Below are positions 9,496-22,404 of a stretch of 64,000 nucleotides of DNA, piece by piece; position 1 is the first letter of the stretch; each line of letters opens with the position of its first letter. The translations under genes and the position numbers were made by a program. Under the pieces are notes generated by a model. It was not told where the DNA came from. It saw only the letters and a program-made list of their open reading frames with translations, and searched no databases. The stretch is from Narthecium ossifragum (Eukaryota > Streptophyta > Magnoliopsida > Dioscoreales > Nartheciaceae), in the NCBI GenBank assembly GCA_963920575.1, contig OY986967.1, forward strand, positions 25,499,648 through 25,563,647. The letters run 5' to 3'.

Positions 9496-12400
9496 TGTGA
9501 GGACCCGTACCTCCAACCTGGTCCGATCGCGTCAGGTCGAGGGTCTGGGTTTGTGGTTTGGCTCGGTTGGCATTGAGATGCGATCGGTTGATCGCATCAC
9601 CGTTTTTGACCCCAGTGGCATTTTAGTAAATATGCTCCCTGGTGGTCAGTTTCACACCCGTGTTGCACACATGGCCTTTGATTGATGTATGTGTTTGATT
9701 AGAACCTTTTGGGTGCTTCTGATCGGAAGATCGGAACTCGATCGGGAGAGATCGAATCGGACGGCTGTGATGGATTCCAGCTTTCTATTTAAGCTCCTTC
9801 CTTCTCTTTCTTTCCTTCTTTTCCTTCTCCTGCCGTTCTCTTTCTTCTCTCTCTCTCCTGTTGCTGAGCTAGGGCTTGGAGGCGCGGCTTTCGAGGAGCA
9901 GATTCCGGCGATCGGAGTTGGGGGATGCGTGGAGGAGCTGCCCTATCTCATCAGGTAGGTGTTTCTACCTCGATCTTAGGATCGGGTTCTCCTAGGATAG
10001 GTTTATTGCTCTTTCGCTGTAGGAATACATGTTAGAATGCTTTGTAGCTCTTTGCATATGTGGTGTAGTTCATTTTCTGGATTCCTACGTTGCGAATTCG
10101 GTATTTTAACGGTTGGTTTCCGTATTATCGCCGTTTTGTCGGTTTTCGTCCATTTGGACCTAGATAGGAGATTTAACTGTCAAAAATGTGATTTCTGTAT
10201 ACCATTGGATTCCCCATTGAGAAATACACTTGCTTGCAAAATCTCATTGTTTTCCAACTTGATTTGATCCTTGAAATCCAAGAAAATGGATTTTCGGCAC
10301 TGTTCTGATGAACTGTGCCTAAGGCTCGACGGTCGATCGGTGCATCGACCGTCAAGTATTGATTTGCTCTTTCTGGGCCTGACGGTCGACCGTCGGATCG
10401 ACCGTCACATCGTCCGTCAAGCTCTGTCAGGGTTTTGGACTCCCACGATCGATGGATCGATCGACCGCGGGCTCTCCCTTTTTCATCCCACCTGACGGTC
10501 GACCGTCGGATCGACCGTCGCATCGACCGTCAGGCGCTGTTTGGTTTTGGGCTTCCCAGGGTCGATGAGTGGATTGACCGTCGCCCCTTGATTTTCTTCG
10601 CCTTAGTCTCACGGTCGATCGCCGGATCGACCGTGACATCGTCCGTGGGCCCTTGACACATGTTTTTCTGGCCTTTCTTGGATGGCTTTCAATCGTGATT
10701 GATCCTTAAGCATATTGGGAAGTTTACAAGTGGATTTTTGTAGAATTTTCAAAGGATTTCTATCGAGTTTGAGGATCGATTCGAGTAATTCCCTTTTTGG
10801 GCAAATCTATGGTTTTGATTGCATTTACATGTTGGATTGTAGTTAAATGCATATTTGATTGCCTAACCATTAGCTAGCTATGAGTGCTAGTTAATGTGGA
10901 ATTGTGGAACCTTAGCTTGTTGCCGGCGAGTGCCGAGGGCTATTGTATAAATGTTGGCCAGTTACCTGCGGGGTAACTGTGGAACCTTAGTCTGTCAGGT
11001 GCAAGAGAGCACTGAAGACTATTGTATATCTGTATTTATAGCTTTGTCCTAATCTTTGTTTGGTTGGCATAGATTAACTGTATTTGAGGCCTTTGCTATG
11101 CTTACCCTTTGGCTAGCTGTAAGCTATGCCTAGCCCTGTATGATTAATGACATCTTGTTGCATGCTTATATCTTGTTATCTGTGCCTGAGCATTGCATGC
11201 ATCTTGATTGCATTAGAGGCATATGAGGTTAGGCGGGCGATGGTTTGGGTCGCCGATCCGAGGCTTTCGGGTAGCTCGGATCTAGCCTTAGGTACGTGGC
11301 TGGGTAGTCAGGATTAGGGTGATTGTATTAATCAGGTCTCTTGTGATTGAGGATTTGCGATAGTTGACTCTGATCATGTTTGAGGTTTAGAGGTTGTGTC
11401 GGTTCTCCAAGGCCAAGTGCTAAGGATGGTTGTCGATGCATTCCCGACGTGGTTCTCCAAGGCATGGTGTTCCTGCTTGGGTAAGGGTGATCCTGCATGT
11501 TACTGTTCCTTGGCCTCCTGGTAACATGTTCATGAGAGAGGTTTCATGACAAGAGCCCTTGGGACATCGATAGGGTTATGGGACCTGTCGCGCCCCGACC
11601 CGTGAAAGCCCAATCGGGCCGGGCGACGCGAACCCGCGGAACCTAACCAACGCGGAAAAAAAGAACGACGAGGGTTCCCTCTAACCTATTGGTCTCCCTA
11701 GCAATTCACCAAAGCACCCTCAATTAAAACAATATTAATTAGCAAAACCTCGAACCTCAGATTAAAAACTCAAGTGTTAATATGCACAAAACCTCGGAGA
11801 GGGGAAGATTCAAAGTACAACATCACTCCCGTAGGAGACTAACTAACATAAGGGTAAAAGCAGTAAATATCGCCACCTCTCAAAAGCCACCAGGCGCCGC
11901 CGCACCGCCGTCCAACTGCCCGGTAGGGGCCACAGAGGAAGAACTGACGCCTGCACCTGCAAAACGCAGCCCGGGGTAGGTGTGAGCACTAAGCTTAGTA
12001 GGGATCTACACTACGACACACAGAAGGAAGAGGGAAACGCAACAGTGTCGCCCTCAAGTAGGACCTGGGTGTGAAACAAACCAACAAGGCGTAATTTACC
12101 AAATTGCCCTTGTGGTCCAAGAAACAATACGATCCACCGGATCGCGTGCTCGACGCGAAGCAAACCAACGAGCTACGGGTCCGACCCAGCCGGTCGACCC
12201 AGGAGTAGAGGGACGGGTCCTCACAGGACCCGTGGCATCCTTTAGACTTAGGCGGAGAAACGACATTGTTGTTGTTTTCCTCCCTTCAGTGTGCCATAGA
12301 GTAGAACCCTACTGAGCTTATCGCTCACTCTTACCCGGGCTGCGTTTGCAGGTGCAGGCGCCAGTTCTTCTTCAGTAGAGCCGGCGAGATCAGCTTTTGG

Positions 12401-12714
12401 AGGCGCGACTACATTTAGAGGTGCTTGAGGTTGCTGGAGGACGACTGTTGTACTTTTGATAGATTTTGTAAATCATGTACATATTTGAGGACTTTTGGGA
12501 TTATTTGTATAATATCTTTCCTTGGAGAATTTTATATCTGATGTTGAATAGTACAACTGATGTTATATAAATTGAATTACTGTTTCACCTCTGGAATATG
12601 AATTGTTTAAGTTTATCCGTCTTTTCTGCTTTGTTTCGCGCCAGTTGAAGATGAATAGTGTAGGTTTCCCCTCACGCCCCGTCCTGGATGGGTTTTCTGG
12701 GTCAGAGTGTGACA
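9496..12714 (+). mobile_element. Long solo LTR (interrupted), Ty3-type
   Basis: The sequence starts TGTGAGGACCCG and ends CAGAGTGTGACA, matching the inverted ends common in plant Ty3 LTRs. The flanks are GGGGT (9491-9495) and GGGGC (12715-12719), a duplication with one changed base. Removing the inserted LTR and its duplication leaves about 2,570 bp. A TATA-like TATTTAAG lies near 9,787, followed by a pyrimidine-rich stretch. A cluster of GGTCGATC-type palindromes fills 10,325-10,645. No internal region or second LTR is seen, so recombination probably reduced a full element to one LTR. Confidence 0.75.
11586..12225 (-). mobile_element. Solo LTR nested in the larger LTR, opposite orientation
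   Basis: This 640-bp unit starts TGTCGCGCCCCGACCC and ends GGGTCCTCACA, so it is a related LTR in reverse orientation. It is flanked by the perfect 5-bp duplication GGACC (11581-11585 and 12226-12230). A related copy of the host LTR at 16,970-17,590 reads straight through the insertion point (TTATGGGACC then CGTGGCAT, on its reverse strand). That gives an empty site and confirms the event. Part of it (about 11,880-12,060) is similar, inverted, to 12,240-12,370 of the host LTR. Confidence 0.92.
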
Positions 12715-12970
12715 GGGGCGGCCAGAGATGCTGCCGGAGACGGTGGCTAGATCGGGGTGACCGGTGATGAGATGGAGCAGGAGGGAGAGACTCAAGGCCG
12801 GCTAAGAAAAATATTGGCGTGGGAAGCTTGGCAAGGCCGGTGTCGTGGAAGGAGGTGATGCGAGCGTCGTGGACAACGGTGAGGTCGGTGAAGCTTGGGC
12901 GCGGTGAAGAGTCAGGGCCGGGATCGAGCGGTGTGGAAGCCGATGGAGGTTGGAGGATGATCACCCATTT
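12715..12970 (-). other. GC-rich flank with minus-strand open frame, unrecognised
   Basis: A GC-rich stretch follows the LTR. On the minus strand it can be read as a Pro/Ser-rich peptide starting near 12,964 (MIILQPPSASTPLDPG). I recognise no family. It may be an exon of a decayed gene truncated by the LTR. Confidence 0.25.
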
Positions 12971-13241
12971 TTAATATCTAAATAACAAACATCTATAAGC
13001 ATTAGAGAGAACATATGAGTATGATAGTCCCAAACAAAAAGTTATTTGCGACAAATTCATTACCCCTATACTATGGCCATCCAAATTGAGGTCCTGAATA
13101 TAGGGAAGGATAAGTATCTCTAATTTTGAGGCAACTGGAAAAGCAGGGTCCACGGAGGATACATGGAAATAGTTGTATCAACAAGGCGTGGAGTGTTGAA
13201 AATAACTTGTTTAAAGTTATCGTCTACTACTACTTCTTGAA

Positions 13242-13314
13242 TGTTAGACTATATATCTATTAACTCTCACTTTTCTTGATTGAGTGGTTAAAGTGTCTCA
13301 CATGGTATCAGAGC
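13242..13314 (+). mobile_element. Miniature LTR (TRIM/SMART-like) with primer-binding site
   Basis: A 61-base unit starting TGTTAGAC and ending GTGTCTCACA is directly followed by TGGTATCAGAGC (13303-13314), the primer-binding site complementary to initiator Met-tRNA. LTRs this short mark terminal-repeat retrotransposons in miniature. A similar unit in opposite orientation lies at 13,843-13,990. Confidence 0.7.
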
Positions 13315-13464
13315 AGAGGTTTTGGGTTCAAACCTTCCTCATTAAGTACAGGGTATTCATCTTCAGATTTTAGCACTATGTTAAGCAAGCTTGGACATAT
13401 GTATATAAGCTCTATGCAGGAAAACACGCATGGATGGAATATAGGCCTCGCTTCCATTTGCAGA

Positions 13465-13790
13465 TTATAAGATGCTTAAACCATTTCTTGCCACGAAAGA
13501 TAACCATCGATGGATATGGCTATCATCTTTTAAGTTCACTGAGAGTCCAAAGGTCTCAATTGGACTCCGATGCATCAATAGCACACTGTACATAGCTGTC
13601 ACAAATTTGAGATTAGTTAATTGGTCTTCGTCAGAGTAGACAGCTGAGTTCCGATCTTAATCAGGATCAGAGCCTTCATTGCAGTTATAAAAAATAATAC
13701 TCGGAATGAATTTCCACTAGTCTCTCCAATGTAGTGACACTAGACCAGTCCGGACAGCGTCCTTGATAGGAAGCTTCACAAGCATATTGA
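13465..13790 (-). pseudogene. F-box/FBD pseudogene fragment
   Basis: Reading leftward, the first part gives LVKLPIKDAVRTGLVSLHW, the second half of an F-box, then RD, a stop codon, and WKFIPSII in the same frame. After a frame change, LLMHRSPIETFGLSVNLKDD and HRWLSFVARNG follow. The functional gene at 18,789-20,662 has the corresponding LVRLPIKDAVQTSILSRCW, LLLHRGPVLSFELSADLE and NRWILFLSRNG. The start of the F-box, the LRR region and the FBD domain are missing. The fragment lies exactly between two inverted miniature LTRs, so it was either captured or trimmed by them. Confidence 0.8.
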
Positions 13791-13830
13791 ATTTAAGGAG
13801 TGGGGAGTAAGCTTTGAACCCAAGACCTCT

Positions 13831-13990
13831 GCTCTGATACCATGTGAGACGCTCTAACCACTCAACCCAAAAGCTTAAGCCTTTAAGAAAGAGAGAGCTA
13901 ATAGATATATAGTATAACACGTCCCCTCATGTTGAACCCAAGACCTCTGCATCCATTAGGAGAGAGAGTTAATAGGTATATAGTCTAACA
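13831..13990 (-). mobile_element. Miniature LTR element (TRIM/SMART-like), tandem remnants
   Basis: On the minus strand, a partial LTR (TGTTAGAC.., about 13,990-13,950) is followed by a short interior containing GCAGAGGTCTTGGGTTCAA, then a purine tract GAGGGGA. A full LTR of about 77 bases follows (13,919 to 13,843, TGTTATAC..CTCACA), and then the Met-tRNA primer site (13,842-13,831). The order LTR, tiny interior, LTR, primer site suggests a tandem or rearranged SMART-class element. Confidence 0.7.
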
Positions 13991-16741
13991 CCATCAAAGA
14001 TTAAAAGGTAGAATGAGAATGATCATAATAGCTAAAAACATCATATCAGTGAGAGAATTACTTAATGCCAGAAGGTCGATCGGTTTTTTTGGTAGTGGTA
14101 CCCCTCTCTTTGTCTCTTCTCTTCCCAGGAGCCCAGAGAGGAGGGAAAGGAGAAGACGAAGGCCCCGCTATAAATAGGTCTTCTGGAACATACGGGTCGC
14201 TAAAGGGTTCGGATCTGAAAACCCCGACCCAACCAGAAATTTCTAAGCCCGCCCGAATAGCGCATCCACGATACGAATCCGATAAGGTTGTTGCATCTAT
14301 ACCGATACGAACAGGTGTCAATGTCATGGCAGTAGTGGTGATTTGGCGATCAAGCAGACCGGGCCCAATGGAAAGGCCATTTAGGTCAATACCTAGGGCC
14401 TCGTGTTAGGATGTAGGAGCCCTCAAATCCGGGCCAGAATAAGGGCCCAAAGTTGAATGAATTGGGTTCGAAGGTGTCATAATAGAGGGTTCAAAGTTCA
14501 AACTCTAACGATTGGGGGATGAAAAATGTTTGAGGCCCATATGAAGAGAATAAAACTATATTTTATAGCCCACTAGGTGGGCCCCCTGCCACATGGCATG
14601 GGTAACCACCCACCCCCCATTGCCCCCTCTCTCCTCCTCTCTCTATGACTCAGCTGTCACGTGTCTCCCTGTCTTATCCTTCTTTTTATGACTCAGCAGC
14701 TACGTGTGAGAAAATATACGAGTCAGATTGTGACTCATAAAACCTGATCTTATATAATAGATTGCAATAAGGATATCAGTTAAACTTCTTAAGTTTGCAT
14801 TATATTTCACTAGGTGGGCCCCCCTGCCCTGCCAGACGTGTAGTAATTGTTTCCCTTACAAGCATACTAGGTGGACCCCTACATAACACGAGTAGCAACC
14901 CACCCTCACTAGCTCCTCTATCCTCTCTTCTTTCTCTTTATATGACTGAGATGTCACATGTGTGTAAATATATGACTCATATATCACGTCATAAAATCTT
15001 ATTTATATAAGATAGATCGGTAAATTAAATAAGATTGATTATTATATATCGATGAATTAAATAACGTTAATTGCTATATTATACCCACGTTATATTGGTT
15101 GATCAATATACCGTAACCGCATTATATAACCTTATGAGAATGCATTACCGCAACCCTTCTCTTAATTGACAATAAATTTAAAAAAAAGTGGATCGTCCAA
15201 CTAGGTTCTAGATCTTGATTGGGTCGGCGAGCGCGGCTACAAGAGCAAATGGTGGCAGTGATGGGGATGCCAAGGATTCGAGGTTCCTCCATTGCTCGTC
15301 ATAAACCGCCTTCATCCACGGTTGGATTGGCTGACAACCGTTTGGAGGATATGGGAGGTCCAGATTGATTGGGAAATGGATTATTAGTATGAGTAATAAA
15401 GGGATGGTGTAAATCTTGATTATAAAACACACTATAGTGGGTAATCAACCTTATAAGGAGCAGTTTTGGTTAACCTGCATTAATTCATAGTCATCTAACC
15501 AGACAAACTACAGAGAGTTTGTTAAAATTTTATATTAGCAATAACGAAAAACTGTGAAAGGGGCACATGTGAGTACTAGTATTTAATATAACACACTATA
15601 GTGGGTAATATTTAATATAAATAAGATTGTGTTTGGGTATGAAAAATAGATAGTTAAAAGTATGATTCCTCTTGAGACAATATCAAAGACATTATTTTGC
15701 TATATTATGGAATTTGATCTTGGTAGGATCTCCTTTTCCAATGCGGAATTGAGTTTTACAAATTGAGTTCTATTCGGACCTTACGAAACTATAGATCAAT
15801 GGGATTGCCTGTTTTTGTGTTGATATGTGGTTCATTTTTTGGATTTTTTTTCTAAACTTTTTTTTTGGGTTTGTTGGTATACGGTGATGAGTGATTACAA
15901 AGTGGAGATGATAATTGATTGGATGTAAGAGTTTTATGTGGATTTCCATGAGCACGGGAGTGAAACTAGTCTACAATAGGGGAGAGAACATTATCTTTTG
16001 ATGTAATACCTTGATTAAAAATTATCAATGATAATTATCATGTGAATATCTATTTTATATGAGGCGATAATGATAAGTAACCTTCGCCTCATATATCCAA
16101 CGATGGGGGAGTTTTCGATTATCGTTTGGCTTGATGAATCTAACGATGTTATCATGTTTAATCACCGGATGATTACCGAGATCGATATGGGGGTTAGTCG
16201 GGAGCTGTGCTACACTGATACTTCATAACCGTATCCGACACATGTCGAATACAGATACTCACCCGATACACTCGGATACGTATCTGATACATGATACGTA
16301 TCCGATTATTTAGATCAACAAAACATCGGATATGACTATGATACGTTTTAGGATACAGCTAAAAACTTTCTTAGGTTAATTGTTTTTGAAGTTTCTTCGT
16401 GTTTATGTAGATGAATACATTGTTATTAAACATCAGTCTTTCGGTTTTTAGAGATAACATAAATAAACAATTTGAAATTTGAATGCATTTTTTTTCAAAT
16501 TTTAAACTTAGCATGATATTAAATATATTATTATATTATCATATCCTCGTCCTATTTGTATCCTAATTTTTCAAGAATTATCATATCATAGTTTACTTAT
16601 CGTATCGTATGGTACCATTATATGTGATGTCTAGGTCGGGAGTTATGTTTATTTCTTTGTTGGGGTTAGTCGAGCATCGTCTCCTACAAATTCAAGAACT
16701 CCACACCGATGGATTGTTCGGTTTCAATAATTGCCTAGGTC
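13991..16741. other. Gene-free stretch with repeat ends
   Basis: Nothing gene-like is supported. CACTAGGTGGGCCCCCTGCC-like words occur near 14,570 and 14,806, and a reverse-complement relative at 16,742, so these are copies of one dispersed element end. From 16,225 to 16,620 many GATACG/CGTATC words form an imperfect inverted pattern, as in some non-autonomous DNA transposons. The remainder is AT-rich without conserved frames. Confidence 0.35.
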
Positions 16742-16969
16742 GGTAGTGGGTGGTTAGTATGCCAGGTGGCAGGGCTCCACTAAAACTTCTAACACGTGGA
16801 ACATGTACAACACGTGTATATATACCTCTATAAGAAACCAAAATTTAGATAGATTTGACTCCCAATTCAAGCATTTATACATACTGATCATGATCCTCAA
16901 AGAGGGAAATTATATATTTAATATATACTACAAAGATTAACTGTATACAAAAATTTGCCTGATCAGTTT

Positions 16970-17590
16970 GGGCCCTCAAGATCCTCAAGTGTCTCCTGAA
17001 GTCGACGCGCCTCCAAAGGTCCGTCTAGCTGGAGCTACAGAAGGGGAGCTTACGCCTGCACCTGCAAACGCAACCTGGGTAGGAGTGATCAATAAACTTA
17101 GTAGGGTTCTACTCTACGTCACACAGAAGAAGCTGGGAACACAACAGTGTCACTTCCCACCAGAGTCTAAGGTATGCCACGGGGTCCCATAACCCCTGTC
17201 GATTCCCCAAGGGTTCCTACTCTTCTCAACCGACCACGCTGAGATCCATCAACCAAACACGCTGGGAGGAAACATAAACAAGAACCTAGTAACTACACCC
17301 TTACCTAGCAGGAAGACCACACTGCATGGAGACCATGTAAGGGCATCGACTACCATCCTTAGCACTCAGTAGAGGAGAGCGACACCTCTAAACCTCAATC
17401 AGAGTGATTTGTAGCCAACTAGACCACAACCTCGAAAATACAAGATCAATCACAACAATCGAGCCCTAAACCTTGCTACCCAGCCTCGGTCCAAAGCTAG
17501 ATCTGAGCTACCCGAGCCCTCGGATCGGAGACCAAACCCATTGCCCACACCTAATTAGAATGCCTCTAATGTGTCGAATGCATGCATCTA
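16970..17590 (-). mobile_element. Fragment of the long Ty3-type LTR family
   Basis: The reverse complement of this stretch follows the order of the long solo LTR from about 11,200 to 12,440. Landmarks include GGGTAGCTCGGATC-like, TTATGGGACC, CGTGGCAT, TGCGTTTGCAGGTGCAGGCG-like and the terminal GGAGGCGCG. The nested LTR present at 11,586-12,225 is absent here. Both ends of the LTR are missing, so it is a partial copy. Confidence 0.8.
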
Positions 17591-18788
17591 TTCTATATAC
17601 AACCTAAATTTATGAAGAAAAACCTAAATTTAAAAATGCAGATGAGAGTAAATGTGGGAATGATTCTATATACAACCGGGGCTGTCAAAATAAACTTGGC
17701 TCGAGCTCGGTTTCACAATTGGGCGAGCTTGAATCTATGTCACCCGAGCTTGATCACTCTCCTTTGCCTTGAAATTAGCTCCAATCCGAGCTTGAACAGT
17801 AGTAGGCGCAATCAAGCTCTGCTCATTAAGGCTAGATAACTCTTGCTAGTTTGTTTCCTTTTCTTATTTTAATTTTAAATGAAAGAATCATATTTTGGAA
17901 ATAAGCTACGATGAAGGAATCGATGATGAACAAGTTGGTTTGAATTCAAATTTAACAAATCAAGCATATCTCATATTGGATTTCAAGCTTGGTTTGAGTT
18001 TAGCAGTATATTAAGGCTTCTTTAAATAGACTCGTTAATGATCGACAAATCAAGTATCCAAACATCTCATTAAAGCTCGAGCTCGGATTGGCTTGAAAGA
18101 GGCTAAAATCAAGCTCGGTTGGAAAGTAATCAAGCAGCATCACGAAAGTAATCCAACAGCAATCGCTAGGCTCAAAATTAATTTTTAACCGAGGCTTGAT
18201 CAGAGTCTCCTCTTACATGAATCAAATGTTTCATTTCATCTAAAAAAAGACCGACGTTATAAAAAATAATGTAAAATGATCATTTTACCATTAACCAACC
18301 TTGTGAGTTAAATCCAAATAAATATAAATAAATGGCCAAATAGTTATTTTACATGCTTTTTTTAACACCGCGAGGACGGAGAGGTATATTTTGAAGTTGT
18401 TTAACGTTTGCATTGCAGAGGTATATATATGTAATATAAAAGACTATAAGAGTACATATATAATTAAACAAGTTCTCAGGGAATATAGTTAAAAATCCCA
18501 TTGTTTTATTAATTCAATAATACCTAAAATATATTTAAATTATGTTTAAATATTTGCAAAGAGGAGTACATTGACTCACAGCTACTAGTTTCTTCAAATA
18601 TACTACTACTAGTGCACCACAAAGGAAATCTTTCAATCACTACCAAGCTGTCAGTTGAGTAAATCCTAGAGAAAGCCATATTCCCTCCTGAGGTAAATTA
18701 GATTATCTCGGCCATGCAAAAACTCCAAATATCGTCGTTGTCTTGTACGATTACTGCTCATAAGTGTATCTAGATCAATGTGGCGACC
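17591..18788. other. Gene-free stretch downstream of the F-box gene
   Basis: From 17,680 to 18,190 repeated CTCGAGCTCGG and AAGCTCG words, in both orientations, suggest a decayed DNA transposon. The last 260 bases are the 3' flank of the F-box gene and match the relic at 2,300-2,545. No separate gene is visible. Confidence 0.4.
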
Positions 18789-20662
18789 TCAAAGTTCTGG
18801 AAATAGTACCCGAACTTTTGCATATCTTCTTCGCAACAGGTTAAATTGTGCCACCATCTTTAGCGCTTTACCCACATTTCTAATGACATCTTTCAATCCA
18901 ATCTGCAAAGTCTTAAGAACTGGAGCATTTGCAAGTACACATTCCATGAATTTCATTTCAGAGTAGATCCCGGAGAATGCAGTCACCTCTACAATTTTCA
19001 GGGAAGGAAGTGGGCAATTATGGTCCTTTTGCGCTTCCCAGAAACCGCCAATAGGGATTCGGGCTTCTGCTCTCTTAGAGGATGCCTGCAGAAATTGATA
19101 GAAGACGATTAAGCTGGCATTCAGAGGGCTTAGAAAAAAAGGAAGCAACTCAAAATCGTGCAATTAAAAAGCAAAGACGAAATACATAACAAACTTTTCT
19201 TTTTCTTTTTCCAGTTCAGCCGAAAATAGAAGCCATGAACTGGCTACAAAACAGGTGCTACAGGAGGGTTCAAAGAACTGAGACCCTCCCTATTACAATT
19301 AGCATACCTAACTCTAGACAGAATAGCTAGTCCATCAGCATCTACATTTAGATCCCTTGGAAGTACATAACAAACTTAAGTGCAAAGACATGAGATAATG
19401 TTGCTCATTATCGCGCACAATATTTTTTAATCCAAAAAAGTCTTATTTCCAAGAGCTGTTATGTCCCTAATACAACATATTTTTAAAAATGTAACTACTT
19501 CCAGGTACCTCTACGGGCATACCATTATAATGACCTTCTGCAAGGCAGGCGAGCTTCTTAAACAACACATCAAAGCAGACACATCTTGCATATCTTCAAA
19601 ATTTATTTCAACTGTGAGGTACTTTAGCTGGCAAGCAATTGGGAGCTTCATAGGAACATCACCAGATGTCGAGATCTAAAAAAACATGGACAAGCATACG
19701 AAACTTCTTTAGAGTTGACAAAAAAAAAATTTAAGGTTGACGCTACAGATAGGAGTACGATACTGACAAGCCGTAGAGATTTTACATGAAATGCATTCTG
19801 AAAGAACGATTCCATACAAATTTCATACCTGTAAAGTGTAGCCAGGCAATTTCAGCTTCTCAACACTGGGCAGGTTGAACATTTCTATTGCACCACTCTG
19901 ATCAAACCAAGATTTCTGAAAACCAACGGATGCAGCAGCTACAAGTGGAGTGCTTTCCAAAGAGAATTCTTCAACTGCACCTTGAACTGACAAGTCAACA
20001 AGCCGCAGGGCACAGATCTTAAGGCGAGTACAACCAGATATATTTCTGAGTGCCAATTCGTTAAGAAGTGGACACATTGATATCAGAACTTTAAGCGTAT
20101 TGCTCGAAGAGGAAACAGACTGAACATCCAGCATGGTCATGTTCATAAATCCCTTTAAAGAATCAGGAAGATCGATGGCGCATCCAAACAACTTCAGAGA
20201 AGTCATCTCCTTGCACCAGAAGGCACAAGAATGCAATTTATTAATCTCCCCCTTCCATTGGTCAAGCACTAACTTTTTTATGCCATTTCTTGACAAAAAA
20301 AGAATCCACCGGTTGATGTCCACACATCGTTCCAGGTCAGCAGAGAGCTCGAAACTAAGAACCGGACCACGATGGAGCAATAGAACTTCATCAACAATTT
20401 TCAAAAGTTTATTATCACATTCTGTTTTGTTTTGGTCTTCATGTAATCGGCAAGACTGTTGATGCACAAGTTGAAAAGCATCACTCCATGCACGTCTCCA
20501 ACAACGAGATAAGATACTTGTCTGAACTGCATCCTTGATGGGCAAACGTACAAGAATCTCTTCGATAACATTATGCGGTAGACCACCAAGTCTGTCTACA
20601 TTCAAGTTAGAGCTCATCTTGCAGTGTTCAGAAAGCCGCTTCACTTTTTGCCCTGAAAACAT
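18789..20662 (-). CDS. F-box/LRR/FBD protein
   Basis: The three-exon model is 20662-19829, 19675-19535 and 19085-18789. All junctions are GT..AG in phase 0, giving 423 aa. An F-box occupies about residues 24-66 (LGGLPHNVIEEILVRLP..). A leucine-rich middle (residues 100-330) contains LSFELSADLE and MTSLKLFGC, and an FBD domain follows (about 330-400, GGFWEAQKD and MKFMECVLANAPVLKTL). Plant F-box proteins of this class recruit substrates to SCF ubiquitin ligases; the substrate is unknown. The start may instead be Met16 (20617), which sits closer to the F-box. Related fragments at 2.3 and 13.5 kb show local family expansion and decay. The reading frame is intact, so I treat it as functional. Confidence 0.85.
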
Positions 20663-21364
20663 TGCAAATCTTGTAGGCGTATCGTTTTCTATACCTTCAT
20701 GCTGAAGACAAATAGGAAAACATGTGCATGCTCATGCAGCAATGCCAGACATGTGGAGACAAATCCAAATGGATTACAAATTTAATAGGGCTAGGCATGC
20801 AATGGCATTAAACAAATGCTGCTAATTTTGAAATCAAACATTGGAATGCCTTTGGAAACATATATAACAACTTGATTAAAAGCCAGAATAGTAACAGATA
20901 ATAAATTCCAAAAATCCTCATTAAGCCGGAGAAAGAGAGAAATACGAAGCCCTTGCAGACTGTCTCTAACTAGAGTGCATAAATGAAGATAAAAGAAGAT
21001 AGATATCACAGTCTTGGGTGACTCAAAAGAGGAACCATCAGAGCCACAATGCATGTCAAGTATAAGTTCAATAATCATTCTAGTGTAACTCATCATACAG
21101 AAGATAAGAAATATATGTATAAGGCACATTTTGATACCCTATTAAGTACTTTTGGCCTATTAAGTACTTTTTACTACCCTCAATTTTGGGGCAATACAAC
21201 ATCCGCTACCCTATATTTTAAAAAGGCACATTTTGATACCCTAACGTTTCTTAAATTCACATTTTAACTCCAAAAGGCCAACGCCTGTTGTGCTGACAGC
21301 AAATCAAATTTGATTGATTTTGATTTTTATTAACGAATGAAGTAATACATGTGGCAGGGGAGAG

Positions 21365-21461
<97 letters not shown>

Positions 21462-22404
21462 ATAGAGAGAGAGAGAGAGTTATAGAGAGAGAAGAGAGTT
21501 ATGGAGAGAGAAGAGAGAACCAGAAAGAGAGGTGAACAGCGGCGGATGTGCTAAGCGCCACCACTGCGTCGTCGCTGGTGATAGATCAACCCCTTCTCAG
21601 AACTCTCTTCTTTTTCTGCAAAAAAGATGGAACCGTATTAAATTATGTGGTATCACACTTAAATATAAATTCAGGAGCTAAATAGTTCACAACTTGAGTA
21701 CGATAAACAATAAGAATGGAAAATAAAATAACTAAAAGAATAACAAACAAAGCCAACATATTGAAAATATTTAACAGAATTTATGCTGACTGCTGAACAT
21801 TAATTTCCATAGGAATTATCGAGCATTATGATGGCAATGAATAAAGTTATACCAAACAGTTGAAGTACAACTGCATGTGATATCACTATGATTCCAAACA
21901 CATATTCATCAGGTGCTTCACTTAAACAGGGCAGAAGACTTGATAATATATACAGGGAATGCACTCAGCAAGAACTTGTGAGTTGTGAGTAGGCCTCATC
22001 CATATCATTTAGGAAGTCTCAAGCTACCATCCACCATGTGGTGGTGGCAGAATTGACACATGGTTTCTAATTTTCAAAAAGATTTTTCGGGTAGTTTCCA
22101 AACCTATAACAAAACCCAACCACTGAAATTTTATGTAACAGACTTTTGATCCTGAAGTGAGTGGCAAGGAAACTGCTGAACAACATGAATTGCCATACAA
22201 ATTCTAGAGAAATCTTAAGATGGCAATGATCTAATAAAATTCTACCAGAGAGTTTAGTACAACTCCACGTGACATCACTGTGATTGTAAACATTTGCAAG
22301 TTATATGTATCAGATGTTTCACCTTAAATAATATGGAATACTCGATAGTAAAGTCGAGAATTTCCAGGGAATGCCCTCAGTTAGAAATTGCAACTGCGTT
22401 ACAC
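20663..22404. other. Gene-free stretch upstream of the F-box gene
   Basis: This should contain the F-box promoter and 5' UTR, but I see no clear TATA box. AAGGCACATTTTGATACCCTA is repeated near 21,122 and 21,224. A GA microsatellite follows. The segment 21,945-22,290 is the uninterrupted paralog of the region at 2,545-4,730. Confidence 0.4.
21361..21510. repeat. (GA)n microsatellite
   Basis: A long GA run is broken by several GAGAGTTATA units. It is simple-sequence DNA of about 150 bases. Confidence 0.95.

Noticed and set aside
10325..10645. Possible CRISPR-like array
   Set aside because: The repeats are irregular palindromes of varying length without regular spacers, in a plant LTR.
10173..10656. 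Several Arg/Asp-rich open frames on both strands
   Set aside because: They arise from GATCGACC-type palindromes inside an LTR; the same frames appear on opposite strands.
13831..13842. Possible tRNA gene, because of TGGTATCAGAGC
   Set aside because: It is the retroelement primer-binding site complementary to the tRNA 3' end, with no cloverleaf around it.
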